Source: Staphylococcus debuckii (GTDB lineage: Bacteria; Bacillota; Bacilli; Staphylococcales; Staphylococcaceae). Taken from it: a stretch of 64,000 nt of DNA. The notes beneath the pieces are model-generated. The model made no database searches and had not been told where the DNA came from. It saw nothing but the letters and a program-made list of their open reading frames with translations. Numbering within the stretch: position 1 is the stretch's first letter; each line of letters opens with the position of its first letter. Positions 25,262 through 33,958 of this stretch are shown in pieces. The position numbers and the translations under genes are program-made. The DNA is taken from assembly GCF_003718735.1 (NCBI RefSeq), contig NZ_CP033460.1, positions 2,604,001-2,668,000 on the forward strand. Reading direction: 5' to 3'.

Positions 25262-26013
25262 CTTTTTATTATCTATTTAAATATATTGTTTCTATGAAAA
25301 AATAGAGACAGATGACTGCACAACATTAAGAAGTGAGCGACACCTATGTACCACATGTACGCTGCCTGTCTAGCACAGTTCGAACAATAGTGGCACTGAC
25401 CAAAGGCATCTCTCACTCTCAATGCCGGCAGTATCTGCCTATAAAGCGCACACATGTATGGCTTGTAAATACAGTGTCGCTCATCCCTTGTGTAGTGTCC
25501 TTGGAGAACTTTGCCACTACTTGTTAGCTGGTTAACTGTGAAACGATGTCAACCGTCGCTACCCAGTTAACAAGCTTCAACAGCCAACCACTTTAACTTT
25601 AACCGTTTTGAAATATTTGAAACATAACATAATGGTTAAAACATTATTTCTCAATACATTTAATTCTAATAAATTTTCTATTTTCTAAAATTATAAATAT
25701 ACGCAACCTACTTATAAAGACAATTAAACAAATAGCTTTATAAAGGCTTCACACAACTACTACTCTATTATTTTTAATTTATATTCTTAATTTACTAAGT
25801 TATTATAACAGACTTTTTCTTTTGAATTATTATTTTTAAGATAAGAAAAATCTTTTCATTTTTGCCCCTCTCTAAAGTTTTCTTTTCAAAAGTTTTACAG
25901 GAATATTACAAAATAATACCTTGAGTATCTGTGGTTTTTAAGACATAATCGTAATAACTCCTATAATTTTCACAAAAGTCGGAAATTATATATTTATAAA
26001 TAATAGTTATTAA
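25262..26013. other. Long structured gap downstream of hemQ
   Basis: No ORF with a ribosome site is seen in these 750 bases. From 25333 to about 25576 the sequence is richer in GC than its surroundings and is full of inverted repeats: tgagcgacac (25334-25343) with gtgtcgctca (25474-25483), tagtggca (25388-25395) with tgccacta (25512-25519), agctggttaactg (25526-25538) with cagttaacaagct (25564-25576, one mismatch), and ggcag/ctgcc at 25427-25439. After 25600 it becomes AT-rich; tttaacc/ggttaaa (25598-25640) and tataattt/aaattata (25962-25990) are weaker. The block could encode a small RNA. From memory, S. aureus RsaA lies in this neighbourhood, but I cannot confirm identity. Confidence 0.45.
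25865..25893 (+). repeat. Copy 3 of a dispersed intergenic motif
   Basis: The sequence ccctctctaaagttttc followed by ttttcaaaag aligns to the core at 40646-40675. It lies in the long gap behind hemQ. Confidence 0.4.
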
Positions 26014-26808
26014 ATGAGTGATGAGATGATTAAGGATAATAGAAATAGTTATATTGAAGATACGCCAGAGGAAAAGTTGGCTAAGGATGCGATTATGTTA
26101 GCGGGCCGTATTTTGCTGGAATCGGGGGCTGAGGGTACGCGGGTGGAAGGTACGATGACCCGGATGGCTGAAACGTTGGGGTATCGTGAAAGTAATAGTT
26201 TTGTGACGAATACGGTGATCAACTTTCTGCTTGATAATCACACTACGCCGCGAATGTATCGGATCGAGTCGCGAGATACAAATTTGATTAAGATTTCTCA
26301 AACGAACTCTGTGTCGCGAAAGTTAAGTGCTGGGCAGATGACGCTTGAAGAAGCTTATGAGAGGTTGAAGCGGATTTATAAAGCGCAACAAACGCATGAT
26401 TTAATTTATAAAGGGATTGCAGCGGCTATTATTTCTGTTAGTTTCTTGTATTTGCAGACGGGTAATTTTGTGGATATTTTGGCGACTATATTTGCGGGTA
26501 GTTTTGGTTATTTGGTGGTTGAATCGTTGTATCGTGCTAATTTGAAGACGTTATTTATTCCCGAATTTCTAGGTTCGGCGGTTATTGGAGCGATTGCTAT
26601 TTTCGGGCATACGATGATTCCTGATGGTTCTTTATCAGCCATTATTATTGCTGCAGTCATGCCGATTGTACCAGGAGTGTTGATTACTAATGCGATTCAA
26701 GATCTGTTCGGCGGTCATATGATGATGTTTACGACGAAATCTTTAGAAGCGCTCGTGACTTCGTTCGGTATCGGAGCAGGCGTCGGCACGATGTTGTTAA
26801 TTTTTTAG
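26014..26808 (+). CDS. ThrE-type exporter subunit, YjjP-like half
   Basis: A 264-aa membrane protein with a soluble N-terminal half (EEKLAKDAIMLAGRILLESGAEGTRVEGTMTRM, about 17-50, the ThrE/DUF1212 signature) and about five membrane helices from residue 135, ending in GVLITNAIQDLFGGHMM. In the ThrE family this half pairs with a smaller membrane half and exports threonine or serine; here the halves are separate genes 13 bases apart. The ATG at 26014 has only a weak site; an in-frame ATG at 26026 is possible. The substrate of this one is not known. Confidence 0.85.
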   Translation: MSDEMIKDNRNSYIEDTPEEKLAKDAIMLAGRILLESGAEGTRVEGTMTRMAETLGYRESNSFVTNTVINFLLDNHTTPRMYRIESRDTNLIKISQTNSVSRKLSAGQMTLEEAYERLKRIYKAQQTHDLIYKGIAAAIISVSFLYLQTGNFVDILATIFAGSFGYLVVESLYRANLKTLFIPEFLGSAVIGAIAIFGHTMIPDGSLSAIIIAAVMPIVPGVLITNAIQDLFGGHMMMFTTKSLEALVTSFGIGAGVGTMLLIF

Positions 26809-26821
26809 GAGGGATATACTC

Positions 26822-27283
26822 ATGTTTTGGTTATTAAACTTTATTTTCAGTTGTATCGCTTCTCTCTTCTTCTGTGTTATTTTCGATGCGCCTAAGCGGA
26901 TGTATATTTGGGCTGGCCTGGTAGGTGCTTGTGGCTGGATGGTTTATATTGTCTTATTCCGCGGCCTAGAATTACATACTATCTATGCTTCCTTCTTCGG
27001 CAGTTTAGCCTTAGGTCTCTTAAGTCATATTATGGCCCGTATTAAAAAGGAACCTGTGATCATCTTTATGGTACCTGGTATTATACCGCTTGTTCCTGGA
27101 GGACTTGCATTTGATACTACAAAGAGCCTGGTTATTCTGCAATTCGGTAATGCAGTAAAGACAATGTTAGAAGTCACTTTGATTGCCGGTGCAATTGCGG
27201 CCGGTTTATTATTCGCAGATCAAATTGCCCGCTTAGTGGTTAGTGGAAAAAGTACTTTGCTGAAAAAGCAGTCTCTCAAATAA
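26822..27283 (+). CDS. ThrE-type exporter subunit, YjjB-like half
   Basis: A 153-aa protein with about four or five membrane helices. It contains the repeated VPGIIPLVPGGLAF segment near residue 90, the signature of the ThrE_2/DUF3815 (YjjB) half that completes the exporter encoded just upstream. Ribosome site ggaggga lies between the genes, so they are co-translated. A terminator follows at 27305-27346. Confidence 0.85.
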   Translation: MFWLLNFIFSCIASLFFCVIFDAPKRMYIWAGLVGACGWMVYIVLFRGLELHTIYASFFGSLALGLLSHIMARIKKEPVIIFMVPGIIPLVPGGLAFDTTKSLVILQFGNAVKTMLEVTLIAGAIAAGLLFADQIARLVVSGKSTLLKKQSLK

Positions 27284-27304
27284 AAGAATCAATAAATTTT
27301 TAAT

Positions 27305-27346
27305 GAACAGTGAAGAAACGTGAACATTTTGAGTTTCTTTACTGTT
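27305..27346 (+). terminator. Exporter operon terminator
   Basis: Arms aacagtgaagaaac and gtttctttactgtt (one G-U or mismatch) then atttttat. Confidence 0.75.
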
Positions 27347-27457
27347 ATTTTTATAAAATTTCGCTAAAAAGGATTGCAGTTAGTATTCAGAATATTTAAA
27401 ATATAATTAAGAGGTAATATTATTGACCACGAAAAAATGAAAGAAGGCACTTACATC

Positions 27458-28246
27458 ATGCAAAAACTCAAATTTCATTTTAAAGGCAGTCCTTCGGAAA
27501 TTAGTTACTTAGAAGCACAGCAAAAAGAAGGTTATATGCTGACAAATATTAAAAACGGCATTTATACTTTCGAGAAAAATCCAGCCGTTAAAGATACTCA
27601 ACTGCAAGTGACCTTTGCTAAGACGGAGGATTTGAAGAAAGCGAACTCCCACCAAGAAAACAGTCCATTCCTTTCCGTTTATGCGAAACAACTGAATTAC
27701 TCTAAATATACTGTTCTTTACAGCTACTTAGAAGAAAAAGATAATCCACTTTATAACTTGACAGATACTAAAGCTGCAGAACACGAATATCTCAGTTTTT
27801 TCAAACGCATTATTTTTAGTTTAGCAGTTCTCACTATGTTTATTTGTGTAGCATTGTGGGCTTACTTTACTGCACTTGGCAAACCATCATCTACACTTGT
27901 GATACCCATAGAAATCATGATAGGCGTCTTTGTAGTATTATTGATTATCAACATTTTAATCAATCGTCGTATCAGAAAGCATTGCCCTAAGCCGGAAGAT
28001 GAACTCTATCTCAGCTATTCTGTTTCTGTCAAAGGTACAGGTCAAAAACCTGACGTCAGTCATTTGAGATATCTTGGCGCTTGGCGTTATCAAACAGAAA
28101 AAGACGATAAGTATTATTATAATTTGTTTAGCAAAGAACCTAAGGAAGTTATTTTAGAAGATATAAGCAAAAAATTAAATATTCCTGAAAAAGATATTTA
28201 TATCTATTCTCAATTTGATTTGTTTCCTGTTTATATGCATTTCTAA
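27458..28246 (+). CDS. DUF2812-type membrane protein
   Basis: A 262-aa protein. The N-terminal 100 residues (KLKFHFKGSPSEISYLEAQQKEGYMLTNI) are soluble and of the kind called DUF2812. Two membrane helices follow at roughly 120-145 and 155-180, then a soluble end with the aromatic motif YSQFDLFPVYMHF. The ATG at 27458 has aagaagg about nine bases ahead; an in-frame ATG at 27437 has a poorer site. It is one gene between an exporter operon and a shared terminator. In Bacilli DUF2812 often sits next to a PadR regulator; none is adjacent here. Function unknown. Confidence 0.68.
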   Translation: MQKLKFHFKGSPSEISYLEAQQKEGYMLTNIKNGIYTFEKNPAVKDTQLQVTFAKTEDLKKANSHQENSPFLSVYAKQLNYSKYTVLYSYLEEKDNPLYNLTDTKAAEHEYLSFFKRIIFSLAVLTMFICVALWAYFTALGKPSSTLVIPIEIMIGVFVVLLIINILINRRIRKHCPKPEDELYLSYSVSVKGTGQKPDVSHLRYLGAWRYQTEKDDKYYYNLFSKEPKEVILEDISKKLNIPEKDIYIYSQFDLFPVYMHF

Positions 28247-28273
28247 GGATGTTGAGAAAAAAATAATAAAGAG

Positions 28274-28307
28274 CAAGGACCAGGACAAATTAACATCCTG
28301 GTCCTTG
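28274..28307. terminator. Bidirectional terminator, DUF2812/DedA
   Basis: Twelve-base perfect arms caaggaccagga and tcctggtccttg; ttatttgttt follows on the plus side and a long T-rich run on the minus side. Confidence 0.85.
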
Positions 28308-28315
28308 TTATTTGT

Positions 28316-28942
28316 TTACTCGTCTGATTTAGATTTGCCAAATCGTTGCTTCACAAAGTATATAATACCGATAATAAGTAAAATAATTAAGACAATAAGT
28401 ACAATACTTGAGAATGAATCGAATGCGGCAGAAATCTTCGGCCATGCTTCACCAGCTTGTTGACCAAGTAGGACGAGTACTGTATTCCAAATTAGTGTTC
28501 CGAGTGTAGTTAAGATTAAAAACGATGCGAGCGGCATATTGGTTGTACCTGCCGGAATTGAAATCAGACTTCTGATAACTGGAATAAAGCGCGCAAAGAA
28601 GACAATTTTCTTACCGTGATGATCAAACCAGTGGTCTGCTTTTTCTAAATCTTCCGCTTTAAAACGCAGTATCTTGCCTGTTTTACCATTTGCCAATTTC
28701 TGCAAACGTTCTATAGATAAGAAGCGTCCAATAAAGTACAGCACGATGGCACCAAATACAGAACCAAGGGTTGCAGCAATAATTACACCAATAACATGCA
28801 TCTTAGAATGCAAGGTTAAAAAGCCGCTGAAAGTTAAAATCAACTCTGATGGTATGGGTGGAAAAATGTTTTCTAAAGCAATTAATAAGAAAACACCGAG
28901 GTAACCAAATTGATCGATAAATTGCTCGACCATTTTTTCCAT
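28316..28942 (-). CDS. DedA-family membrane protein
   Basis: A 208-aa polytopic protein of the DedA/SNARE-associated family. It has LENIFPPIPSELILTFSGFL near 25-45 (conserved acidic residue), a second conserved block GKKIVFFARFIPVIRSLISIPAGTTNM near 110-135 with the essential Arg, and four or five membrane helices. DedA proteins flip undecaprenyl phosphate or phosphatidylethanolamine across the membrane or guard membrane potential; which one this does is not visible. It is a single gene with a terminator shared with the DUF2812 gene. Confidence 0.88.
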   Translation of the reverse strand: MEKMVEQFIDQFGYLGVFLLIALENIFPPIPSELILTFSGFLTLHSKMHVIGVIIAATLGSVFGAIVLYFIGRFLSIERLQKLANGKTGKILRFKAEDLEKADHWFDHHGKKIVFFARFIPVIRSLISIPAGTTNMPLASFLILTTLGTLIWNTVLVLLGQQAGEAWPKISAAFDSFSSIVLIVLIILLIIGIIYFVKQRFGKSKSDE

Positions 28943-29069
28943 ATTGTTCCTCCTAATACATTTTTAAACAAACAAATTCAAAGTGTGATTTTGTTTGCTT
29001 TTAATAACTTATATAATTTCATAACCCATTGCAAGTAATATCCTTGTAGGTAGCTTATCAGTAAAAAAA

Positions 29070-29105
29070 GAAGCGATGAAAACGCGTCTTGGTTTTCATC
29101 GCTTC
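29070..29105. terminator. Terminator of the amino acid permease gene
   Basis: Fourteen-base perfect arms gaagcgatgaaaac and gttttcatcgcttc. The minus side has a run of seven T, and tgtattttt lies on the plus side. Confidence 0.9.
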
Positions 29106-29112
29106 TGTATTT

Positions 29113-30651
29113 TTATGAATTAGTTTTTCTCTTTTGTGGGTCCCTGCTCTCCAGGGCTTTTTTTTCCGAATCGGGTTCGTCTATCATGGATTCAACTTTA
29201 GCTTGGCTCGTATCCAGAATTAAGCGACTGAGTTCGTCTTTGTTGATGTTCTTCAGTTTAGGATAACGGACGACAAAGAAGATGAGTCCGAGTATCAACC
29301 AACCGGCCAAGGCGATATAGGATGGCACGGATAGTGCAGCGGGTGATCCTGGAATAAGTAGTAGTCCTAGGAAGATGGCTGCAAAGATTGAACCGATAAT
29401 GGCAAAGGTCTTGTAGATGGGTGCGTAGGTGTTGCTTGCCTTGTTGTAGCTGAATAGTTTCGCTGCTGATAAGCATGTGATGAGATAGGCTACGGATACG
29501 CCTGTTGACGACATATCGACAATCCATGTCAGCGCGGTACGTCCTAGCCATGGTGCGATTAAGGTTAGAGCGACTAGGAAGATAATCGCGACGTATGGTG
29601 TTTTATAAACGGGATGCAGTTTGCTGAAGACTTTCGGCATAATGCCTGAACGTCCCATTGAGAAGAGGAGTCTGCTGGCACTCATTAGGAAGCCGTTGAG
29701 TCCTGTAAAGATTCCCATGATAATTGCAATCGCAAGTACTGCAAGTCCGACATAACCGAATGCTGATTTTGTAACTGCTCCTGTCACCCAAAGATTCCCG
29801 TTTAAGCTTAAACCGCTTTTGCCTAACCATGCAGTGTATAAGATCATCAGAATGTATGTACCTGCTGCGGCCAGTAAGCTATAAACGATCAGTTTAAATG
29901 TTTTGTTTGGTGAAAAGCTGAATTCTTCTGCTGTTTGCGGAATGTTGTCGAATCCGACGTATGCCCATGGTGCGACAGCGACAATCATGATAATAGATGT
30001 AAACCATCCTTCATGTGCGGCTGTTAAAGGCTGCAAGTTGCTGAACGCAAAGTCCTTTCCGAAAAATGAACCGAAGAACATGAGTAATACGACAATGACC
30101 ATCGCAACGCAGAAATAATACTGCAAGCTGCCTGATACATGGGCTCCGCGAATGGTAATCAACATAAATACGAGTAATAAAACAGTAGCAATGATGATTT
30201 CAGTTAAATAAACATCCCATCCTGCAATAGTATATAGCTTGCCGTGTTCTAGCACGCCTGGCAACATAAATTTCAACAGTAAACTAAAGGCGGTGGCGTT
30301 CAAGGCCACTACGCAAATGTAACCGAATGTCAGGAACCATGATGAGAAGAAACTGACATAACGTCCGAAACTTAAGTAACTGAATGCAAATGCACCGCCG
30401 GAAACTGGAAAGTGTTCGACGAGTGCGCCATAACTGACGGCGATAACAATCATCAGTAATGCCCCGATGGTAATTCCGATGGCTGCGGAAATGGAACCGG
30501 ATTGTTTAATCCAGTCACCCGGCAGGATAAAGGAACCCCAACCGATACATGAGCCGTAAGCAATGGCCCAAACGAATTTCTCTGATAGGTTTTGCTGTAA
30601 ATCTCCGCGATCTACTTTTTTATGGATATTTTCTTTATTTGTCTGTCCCAT
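29113..30651 (-). CDS. APC-family amino acid permease
   Basis: A 512-aa transporter of the amino acid-polyamine-organocation family with about 12 membrane helices. It begins with a polar stretch, then SCIGWGSFILPGDWIKQSGS near 35-55 (unwound helix 1 substrate site), VPWAYVGFDNIPQTAEEFSF near 240 and GLNGFLMSASRLLFSMGRSG near 330, all APC features. The C-terminal tail is charged. Its substrate is unknown. The ribosome site gaggtgag lies inside a hairpin that also carries the promoter -10 box (30656-30704), which may isolate it from the upstream DUF423 transcript. Confidence 0.88.
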   Translation of the reverse strand: MGQTNKENIHKKVDRGDLQQNLSEKFVWAIAYGSCIGWGSFILPGDWIKQSGSISAAIGITIGALLMIVIAVSYGALVEHFPVSGGAFAFSYLSFGRYVSFFSSWFLTFGYICVVALNATAFSLLLKFMLPGVLEHGKLYTIAGWDVYLTEIIIATVLLLVFMLITIRGAHVSGSLQYYFCVAMVIVVLLMFFGSFFGKDFAFSNLQPLTAAHEGWFTSIIMIVAVAPWAYVGFDNIPQTAEEFSFSPNKTFKLIVYSLLAAAGTYILMILYTAWLGKSGLSLNGNLWVTGAVTKSAFGYVGLAVLAIAIIMGIFTGLNGFLMSASRLLFSMGRSGIMPKVFSKLHPVYKTPYVAIIFLVALTLIAPWLGRTALTWIVDMSSTGVSVAYLITCLSAAKLFSYNKASNTYAPIYKTFAIIGSIFAAIFLGLLLIPGSPAALSVPSYIALAGWLILGLIFFVVRYPKLKNINKDELSRLILDTSQAKVESMIDEPDSEKKALESRDPQKRKTNS

Positions 30652-30655
30652 AATA

Positions 30656-30704
30656 AAAACTCACCTCATTCGATACATTATACCCTGTGAGGCGAGTTTT
30701 TGAA
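30656..30704 (-). promoter_or_regulatory. Terminator nested with permease promoter and ribosome site
   Basis: Arms aaaactcacctca (30656-30668) and tgaggcgagtttt (30688-30700) pair with one G-U on the minus strand and form a terminator for the DUF423 unit. The loop contains TATAAT on the minus strand (30677-30682), with a weak TTCAAA 16 bases ahead of it; the near arm contains the permease ribosome site gaggtgag. Transcripts beginning at this promoter would lack the far arm and leave the ribosome site open, while read-through transcripts would fold it away. Confidence 0.55.
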
Positions 30705-30717
30705 CGTATTTTGCGGT

Positions 30718-31101
30718 TTATTTTTTAATTTTTAAAGCTTGTGCCAATAAAGTCACCCATGACGCAATAAAGAGAACACCGCCGATTGGAGTGATTGCGC
30801 CTAATGGTTTGATTTGTGTTAATGATAATACGTAAAGTGAGCCGCTGAAGATGACAATTCCGCCGAACATCATCCATCCTGCTGCTTTCAAATTCATTTT
30901 TGTTGTACCACTTAAGATACCGATGCCGATTAAGCCTAAGCTGTGATACATTTCGTATTGTGTGGCTTTTTGCCAAACATCTATATAGTGTTCTGATAAT
31001 TTGCCTTCTAAAGCGTGGGCACCGAATGCGCCTGTTGCAACTGAAAGTGCTGCAGCTCCTGCACCTAATGCTAGAAATGTTTTCATTGATTTAAGATTCA
31101 T
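30718..31101 (-). CDS. DUF423 family membrane protein
   Basis: A 127-aa protein with four membrane helices. The motif [35 protein letters not shown] is the DUF423 signature (B. subtilis YwdK type). The gene order ung-ywdI-DUF423 matches Bacilli, and no terminator separates them here, so they are probably one operon. The function is unknown. Its stop is followed by the nested terminator at 30656-30700. Confidence 0.88.
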   Translation of the reverse strand: MNLKSMKTFLALGAGAAALSVATGAFGAHALEGKLSEHYIDVWQKATQYEMYHSLGLIGIGILSGTTKMNLKAAGWMMFGGIVIFSGSLYVLSLTQIKPLGAITPIGGVLFIASWVTLLAQALKIKK

Positions 31102-31184
31102 TCTGAAATTCTCCTTTATAAAAATAATAAAATATGTGAGTGCGTTTGTTTGCTGACTGCAACTTTGTTCTCTTCTTCGATTAC

Positions 31185-31541
31185 CTAAAAATCAAAGATG
31201 GAATCTCCATTGCCAAGTTCATCATCAGTTACCATTTTATTGGAATTGCCAGGTGGTGTCGATGTATTTGATGTGTTTACTTTGCCGCCCATTGCTTCGA
31301 TTTCTGCAACTGACACCTTATTGTGTGTAGTACTGTTTGTGCTCGGCATAGAGGCGCCGGACGTCTGGTTAGATGTAGATTGCTGTACTTGTCTGTGTTG
31401 GGATGCTGGCGCACTGTCTGTATACAGCGCTGTCAGTGTGTGAATGGCATACATGTGTTTTTGAAAATCCGCTTCACTCCCTGCCTCATCTGCCTGTACG
31501 AGTTCTTGCTCAATCAACGCGATAATTTTATCTTTATCCAC
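31185..31541 (-). CDS. ywdI: DUF5327 (YwdI-type) protein
   Basis: A 118-aa soluble protein. Its first 45 residues form a helical unit ([34 protein letters not shown]), followed by a long Ser/Thr/Asn-rich linker and a short acidic end. This is the YwdI/DUF5327 layout. It overlaps the ung stop by eight bases and so is translated with it. Role unknown; linkage to ung is conserved. Confidence 0.8.
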   Translation of the reverse strand: MDKDKIIALIEQELVQADEAGSEADFQKHMYAIHTLTALYTDSAPASQHRQVQQSTSNQTSGASMPSTNSTTHNKVSVAEIEAMGGKVNTSNTSTPPGNSNKMVTDDELGNGDSIFDF

Positions 31542-32199
31542 GCTGCGCCTCCTCTCCGCACCAATCGATGGGTGTTTCGCCGAATTTTTCTAAATATGCA
31601 TTCGCTTTAGAATAAGGCTTAGAGCCGAAGAAGCCGCGATAAGCTGATAATGGGCTCGGATGTACAGATTTAATCACTGCATGTTTTGATGTATCAATCA
31701 GTCTTTCCTTTTGTTGTGCGGGTTTGCCCCATAGAATGAAAACAACATGGTCGCGATACTCAGAAACCGCTTTAATAATCTCGTCTGTAAAAACTTCCCA
31801 GCCGATATTACGGTGTGAGGCCGCTTCGCCTTTACGTACAGTTAAAACAGTGTTTAAGAGCAGGACGCCTTCTCTGGCCCAGTCTTGCAAATGCGATACC
31901 GTACGTCTGCATCCGATATCGTCTTCCAATTCCTTATACATATTGCGTAAAGATGGCGGAAATTTTCCTTCTGGCTGCACTGAAAAAGCTAAACCGTGGG
32001 CTTGTTTCGGGCCATGATAAGGATCTTGACCGATAATAACGACTTTCACTTTGTCGAAGGGGGTTAAATCGAAGGCTTGATATATATTTTCTTTATCTGG
32101 ATAAACCGTTTTAGTTGAATATTCTTTGTCTAAAAAATCATGCATTGCTTTAAAATCGTGTCGACTTGTAATGTCATGAAATACTTCTGACCAGTTCAT
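31534..32199 (-). CDS. ung: Uracil-DNA glycosylase
   Basis: A 221-aa family 1 UDG that removes uracil from DNA in base-excision repair. All hallmarks are present: the water-activating [18 protein letters not shown] (Asp near 64), [23 protein letters not shown] and the Leu intercalation loop [13 protein letters not shown] near 187-199. Length is usual. Ribosome site gaggtgat precedes the ATG. It heads the ung-ywdI-DUF423 unit and diverges from pdxK. Confidence 0.96.
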   Translation of the reverse strand: MNWSEVFHDITSRHDFKAMHDFLDKEYSTKTVYPDKENIYQAFDLTPFDKVKVVIIGQDPYHGPKQAHGLAFSVQPEGKFPPSLRNMYKELEDDIGCRRTVSHLQDWAREGVLLLNTVLTVRKGEAASHRNIGWEVFTDEIIKAVSEYRDHVVFILWGKPAQQKERLIDTSKHAVIKSVHPSPLSAYRGFFGSKPYSKANAYLEKFGETPIDWCGEEAQRG

Positions 32200-32373
32200 G
32201 GAATCACCTCATCGTTATCATAACATAGGACATAAAGATTTGAGCACTCTTAGGGGTGCCCCGCTTTCTGAAGCTTTCTTTCCTGTAAGGAGGGTTAGGG
32301 TGCAAGAAGATGTTTCTTGTGATTTAAACGTGATAAAATAGTAATAAAGAGTTCGTGAAGGAGTGTATGGTTT

Positions 32374-33204
32374 ATGGCTTTGAAAAAGGTTTTAACGATT
32401 GCCGGCTCTGATACAAGTGCAGGGGCTGGTATGCAAGCAGATTTGAAAACGTTCCAAGAGTTGGATACGTACGGCATGGTCGCTTTGGCGGCGGTGGTAA
32501 CGATGGATCCGAAAACTTGGTCGCATGATGTGACTCCGCTTCCGTTTGAGTTGTTCAACAAGCAATTGGAAACGGCGATTTCTATCGGTCCTGATGCTGT
32601 CAAAACGGGTATGTTAGGTTCTGAGGAAATTATTCAACGTGCAGGTGAAGCGTTTACTGAATCTGGCGCGAAATATTTTGTGGTGGACCCGGTAATGGTC
32701 TGCAAAGGTGAAGATGAAGTATTGAATCCTGGCAATACAGATGCAATGATTAAATATTTATTGCCGAAAGCAACTGTTACAACACCAAACTTGTTTGAAG
32801 CGGGTCAATTGTCTGGTTTAGGTACTTTGAAATCGATTGATGACATGAAAAAAGCAGCGAAAATCATTTATGATCAAGGTGCTGAGAATGTAATCATTAA
32901 AGGTGGCAAAGCGTTAGATCAAGAGAAATCTTATGACTTGTATTACGATGGCGACAAATACTATCAATTAACTACTGATATGTTCCAACAAAGTTATAAC
33001 CACGGTGCGGGTTGTACGTTCGCAGCTGCGACAACTGCTAACTTGGCAAATGGCCAATCTCCTAAAGATGCAGTGGTTAATGCGAAAGCCTTTGTGGCTT
33101 CTGCGATTAAACATGGTTGGAAAATGAACGATTTCGTCGGTCCCGTTGTTCATGGTGCTTATAACCGTATCGAAAAAATCGACGTTGACGTTAAAGAAGT
33201 ATAA
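32374..33204 (+). CDS. pdxK: Pyridoxal kinase of the two-cysteine ThiD-like type
   Basis: A 276-aa ribokinase-fold enzyme that phosphorylates pyridoxal, and perhaps hydroxymethylpyrimidine. It begins LTIAGSDTSAGAGMQADLK, has VDPVMVCKGEDEVLNP and ends with SYNHGAGCTFAAAT. Cys110 and Cys214 fall exactly at the two positions that define the cysteine-dependent pyridoxal kinases described for S. aureus, where Cys110 forms a hemithioacetal with pyridoxal. Ribosome site gaaggagtg precedes the ATG. It is a single gene with a terminator. Confidence 0.9.
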   Translation: MALKKVLTIAGSDTSAGAGMQADLKTFQELDTYGMVALAAVVTMDPKTWSHDVTPLPFELFNKQLETAISIGPDAVKTGMLGSEEIIQRAGEAFTESGAKYFVVDPVMVCKGEDEVLNPGNTDAMIKYLLPKATVTTPNLFEAGQLSGLGTLKSIDDMKKAAKIIYDQGAENVIIKGGKALDQEKSYDLYYDGDKYYQLTTDMFQQSYNHGAGCTFAAATTANLANGQSPKDAVVNAKAFVASAIKHGWKMNDFVGPVVHGAYNRIEKIDVDVKEV

Positions 33205-33225
33205 TTTTAAGTGAGTTGGATAGAG

Positions 33226-33257
33226 GCTGAGGCATTGTTGAATGTCTCAGCTTTTTT
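33226..33257 (+). terminator. pdxK terminator
   Basis: Arms gctgaggcatt and aatgtctcagc with one mismatch, then six T. It begins 22 bases after the stop. Confidence 0.85.
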
Positions 33258-33908
33258 GTGTGGGGCGATTTATGGGGTGTCGGCCGTATGTTAGGGGTCA
33301 GTTCACTCGCCATCCTTGCCTAGACAGTTTTCCGAGCCACCCTACTCAATAAAGGTTCGAACCTCTTTTACGCTCCCTCTTCATTGTTCTGCATTTCACA
33401 GCATTAACCACTTTCCAAGTTTTCAACCGAACAACTTTTTTCAGAAATTGCAACTTTCACCTTCTCGGTAATTAGTCGGAGTAAAAGTTGATACTCAGGA
33501 CTCATGTTTTTGAAAAGGAAATTGAATACAATAATGAGTGTAGAGGGAGCGACTGTAATGTAAATCCGAGGCAATCCTAAATACAGATTTCTAATGGTAA
33601 TCGTTACACCTTTCTGCCCACCCTAAATGTCAGAGCTCCCTCTCAATCCATAATGCATCAAAATCGCGTATAACCTCCTAAATAGACGTAAATTTCATAT
33701 CCTGAACGAAACATGAAATGCGATTGCATTAATAATCTAATCATTGAATTTAATTTAGTCGTAAGTTGTATTTCCCCTGATATAACTTGCAGACTCACCC
33801 TAAAAATAGAGCACCCTGTCACTGGTGAGATTGTCCCTCTCACCCGTTGCCTGATTTGTCCCTTCAGGTTTGACAGCGGTGCTTTATTTATTTTTTTGAT
33901 AAAAGAAA

Positions 33909-33944
33909 ACACGGAGAGTCCATGTCATTGAAAACTCCCCGTGT
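33909..33944 (-). terminator. proP-region terminator
   Basis: Arms acacggagagt and actccccgtgt; on the minus strand one G-U and a run ttttctttt. It lies 15 bases past the last stop of the broken transporter. Confidence 0.8.
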
Positions 33945-33958
33945 CTCTATCTTTCTAT

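Larger units (their letters stand above)
33205..33958. other. Gap between pdxK and proP with structured repeats
   Basis: No gene with a ribosome site is seen. The pdxK terminator is at 33226-33257. A 12-base perfect palindrome aggttcgaacct lies near 33351-33362. Further on, agagggagc (33543-33551) pairs with gctccctct (33633-33641), ctcacc with ggtgag near 33794-33830, and gcacc..gtc with gac..ggtgc, the last followed by a long T-rich run near 33885-33900 that resembles a plus-strand terminator. The TACAAT at 33527-33532 may be a -10 box. It could hold a small RNA, but evidence is thin. Confidence 0.35.

Noticed and set aside
25333..25580. A coding gene in the structured block
   Set aside because: Open frames there are about 60 codons, with rare codons and no ribosome sites.
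33340..33375. ggttcgaacc looked like a tRNA T-arm and so a tRNA or att site
   Set aside because: It is a plain palindrome; no acceptor, D or anticodon arms with proper spacing exist on either strand.
33658..33912. 84-aa minus-strand frame in the pdxK-proP gap
   Set aside because: It begins inside the terminator at 33909-33944 and has no ribosome site.
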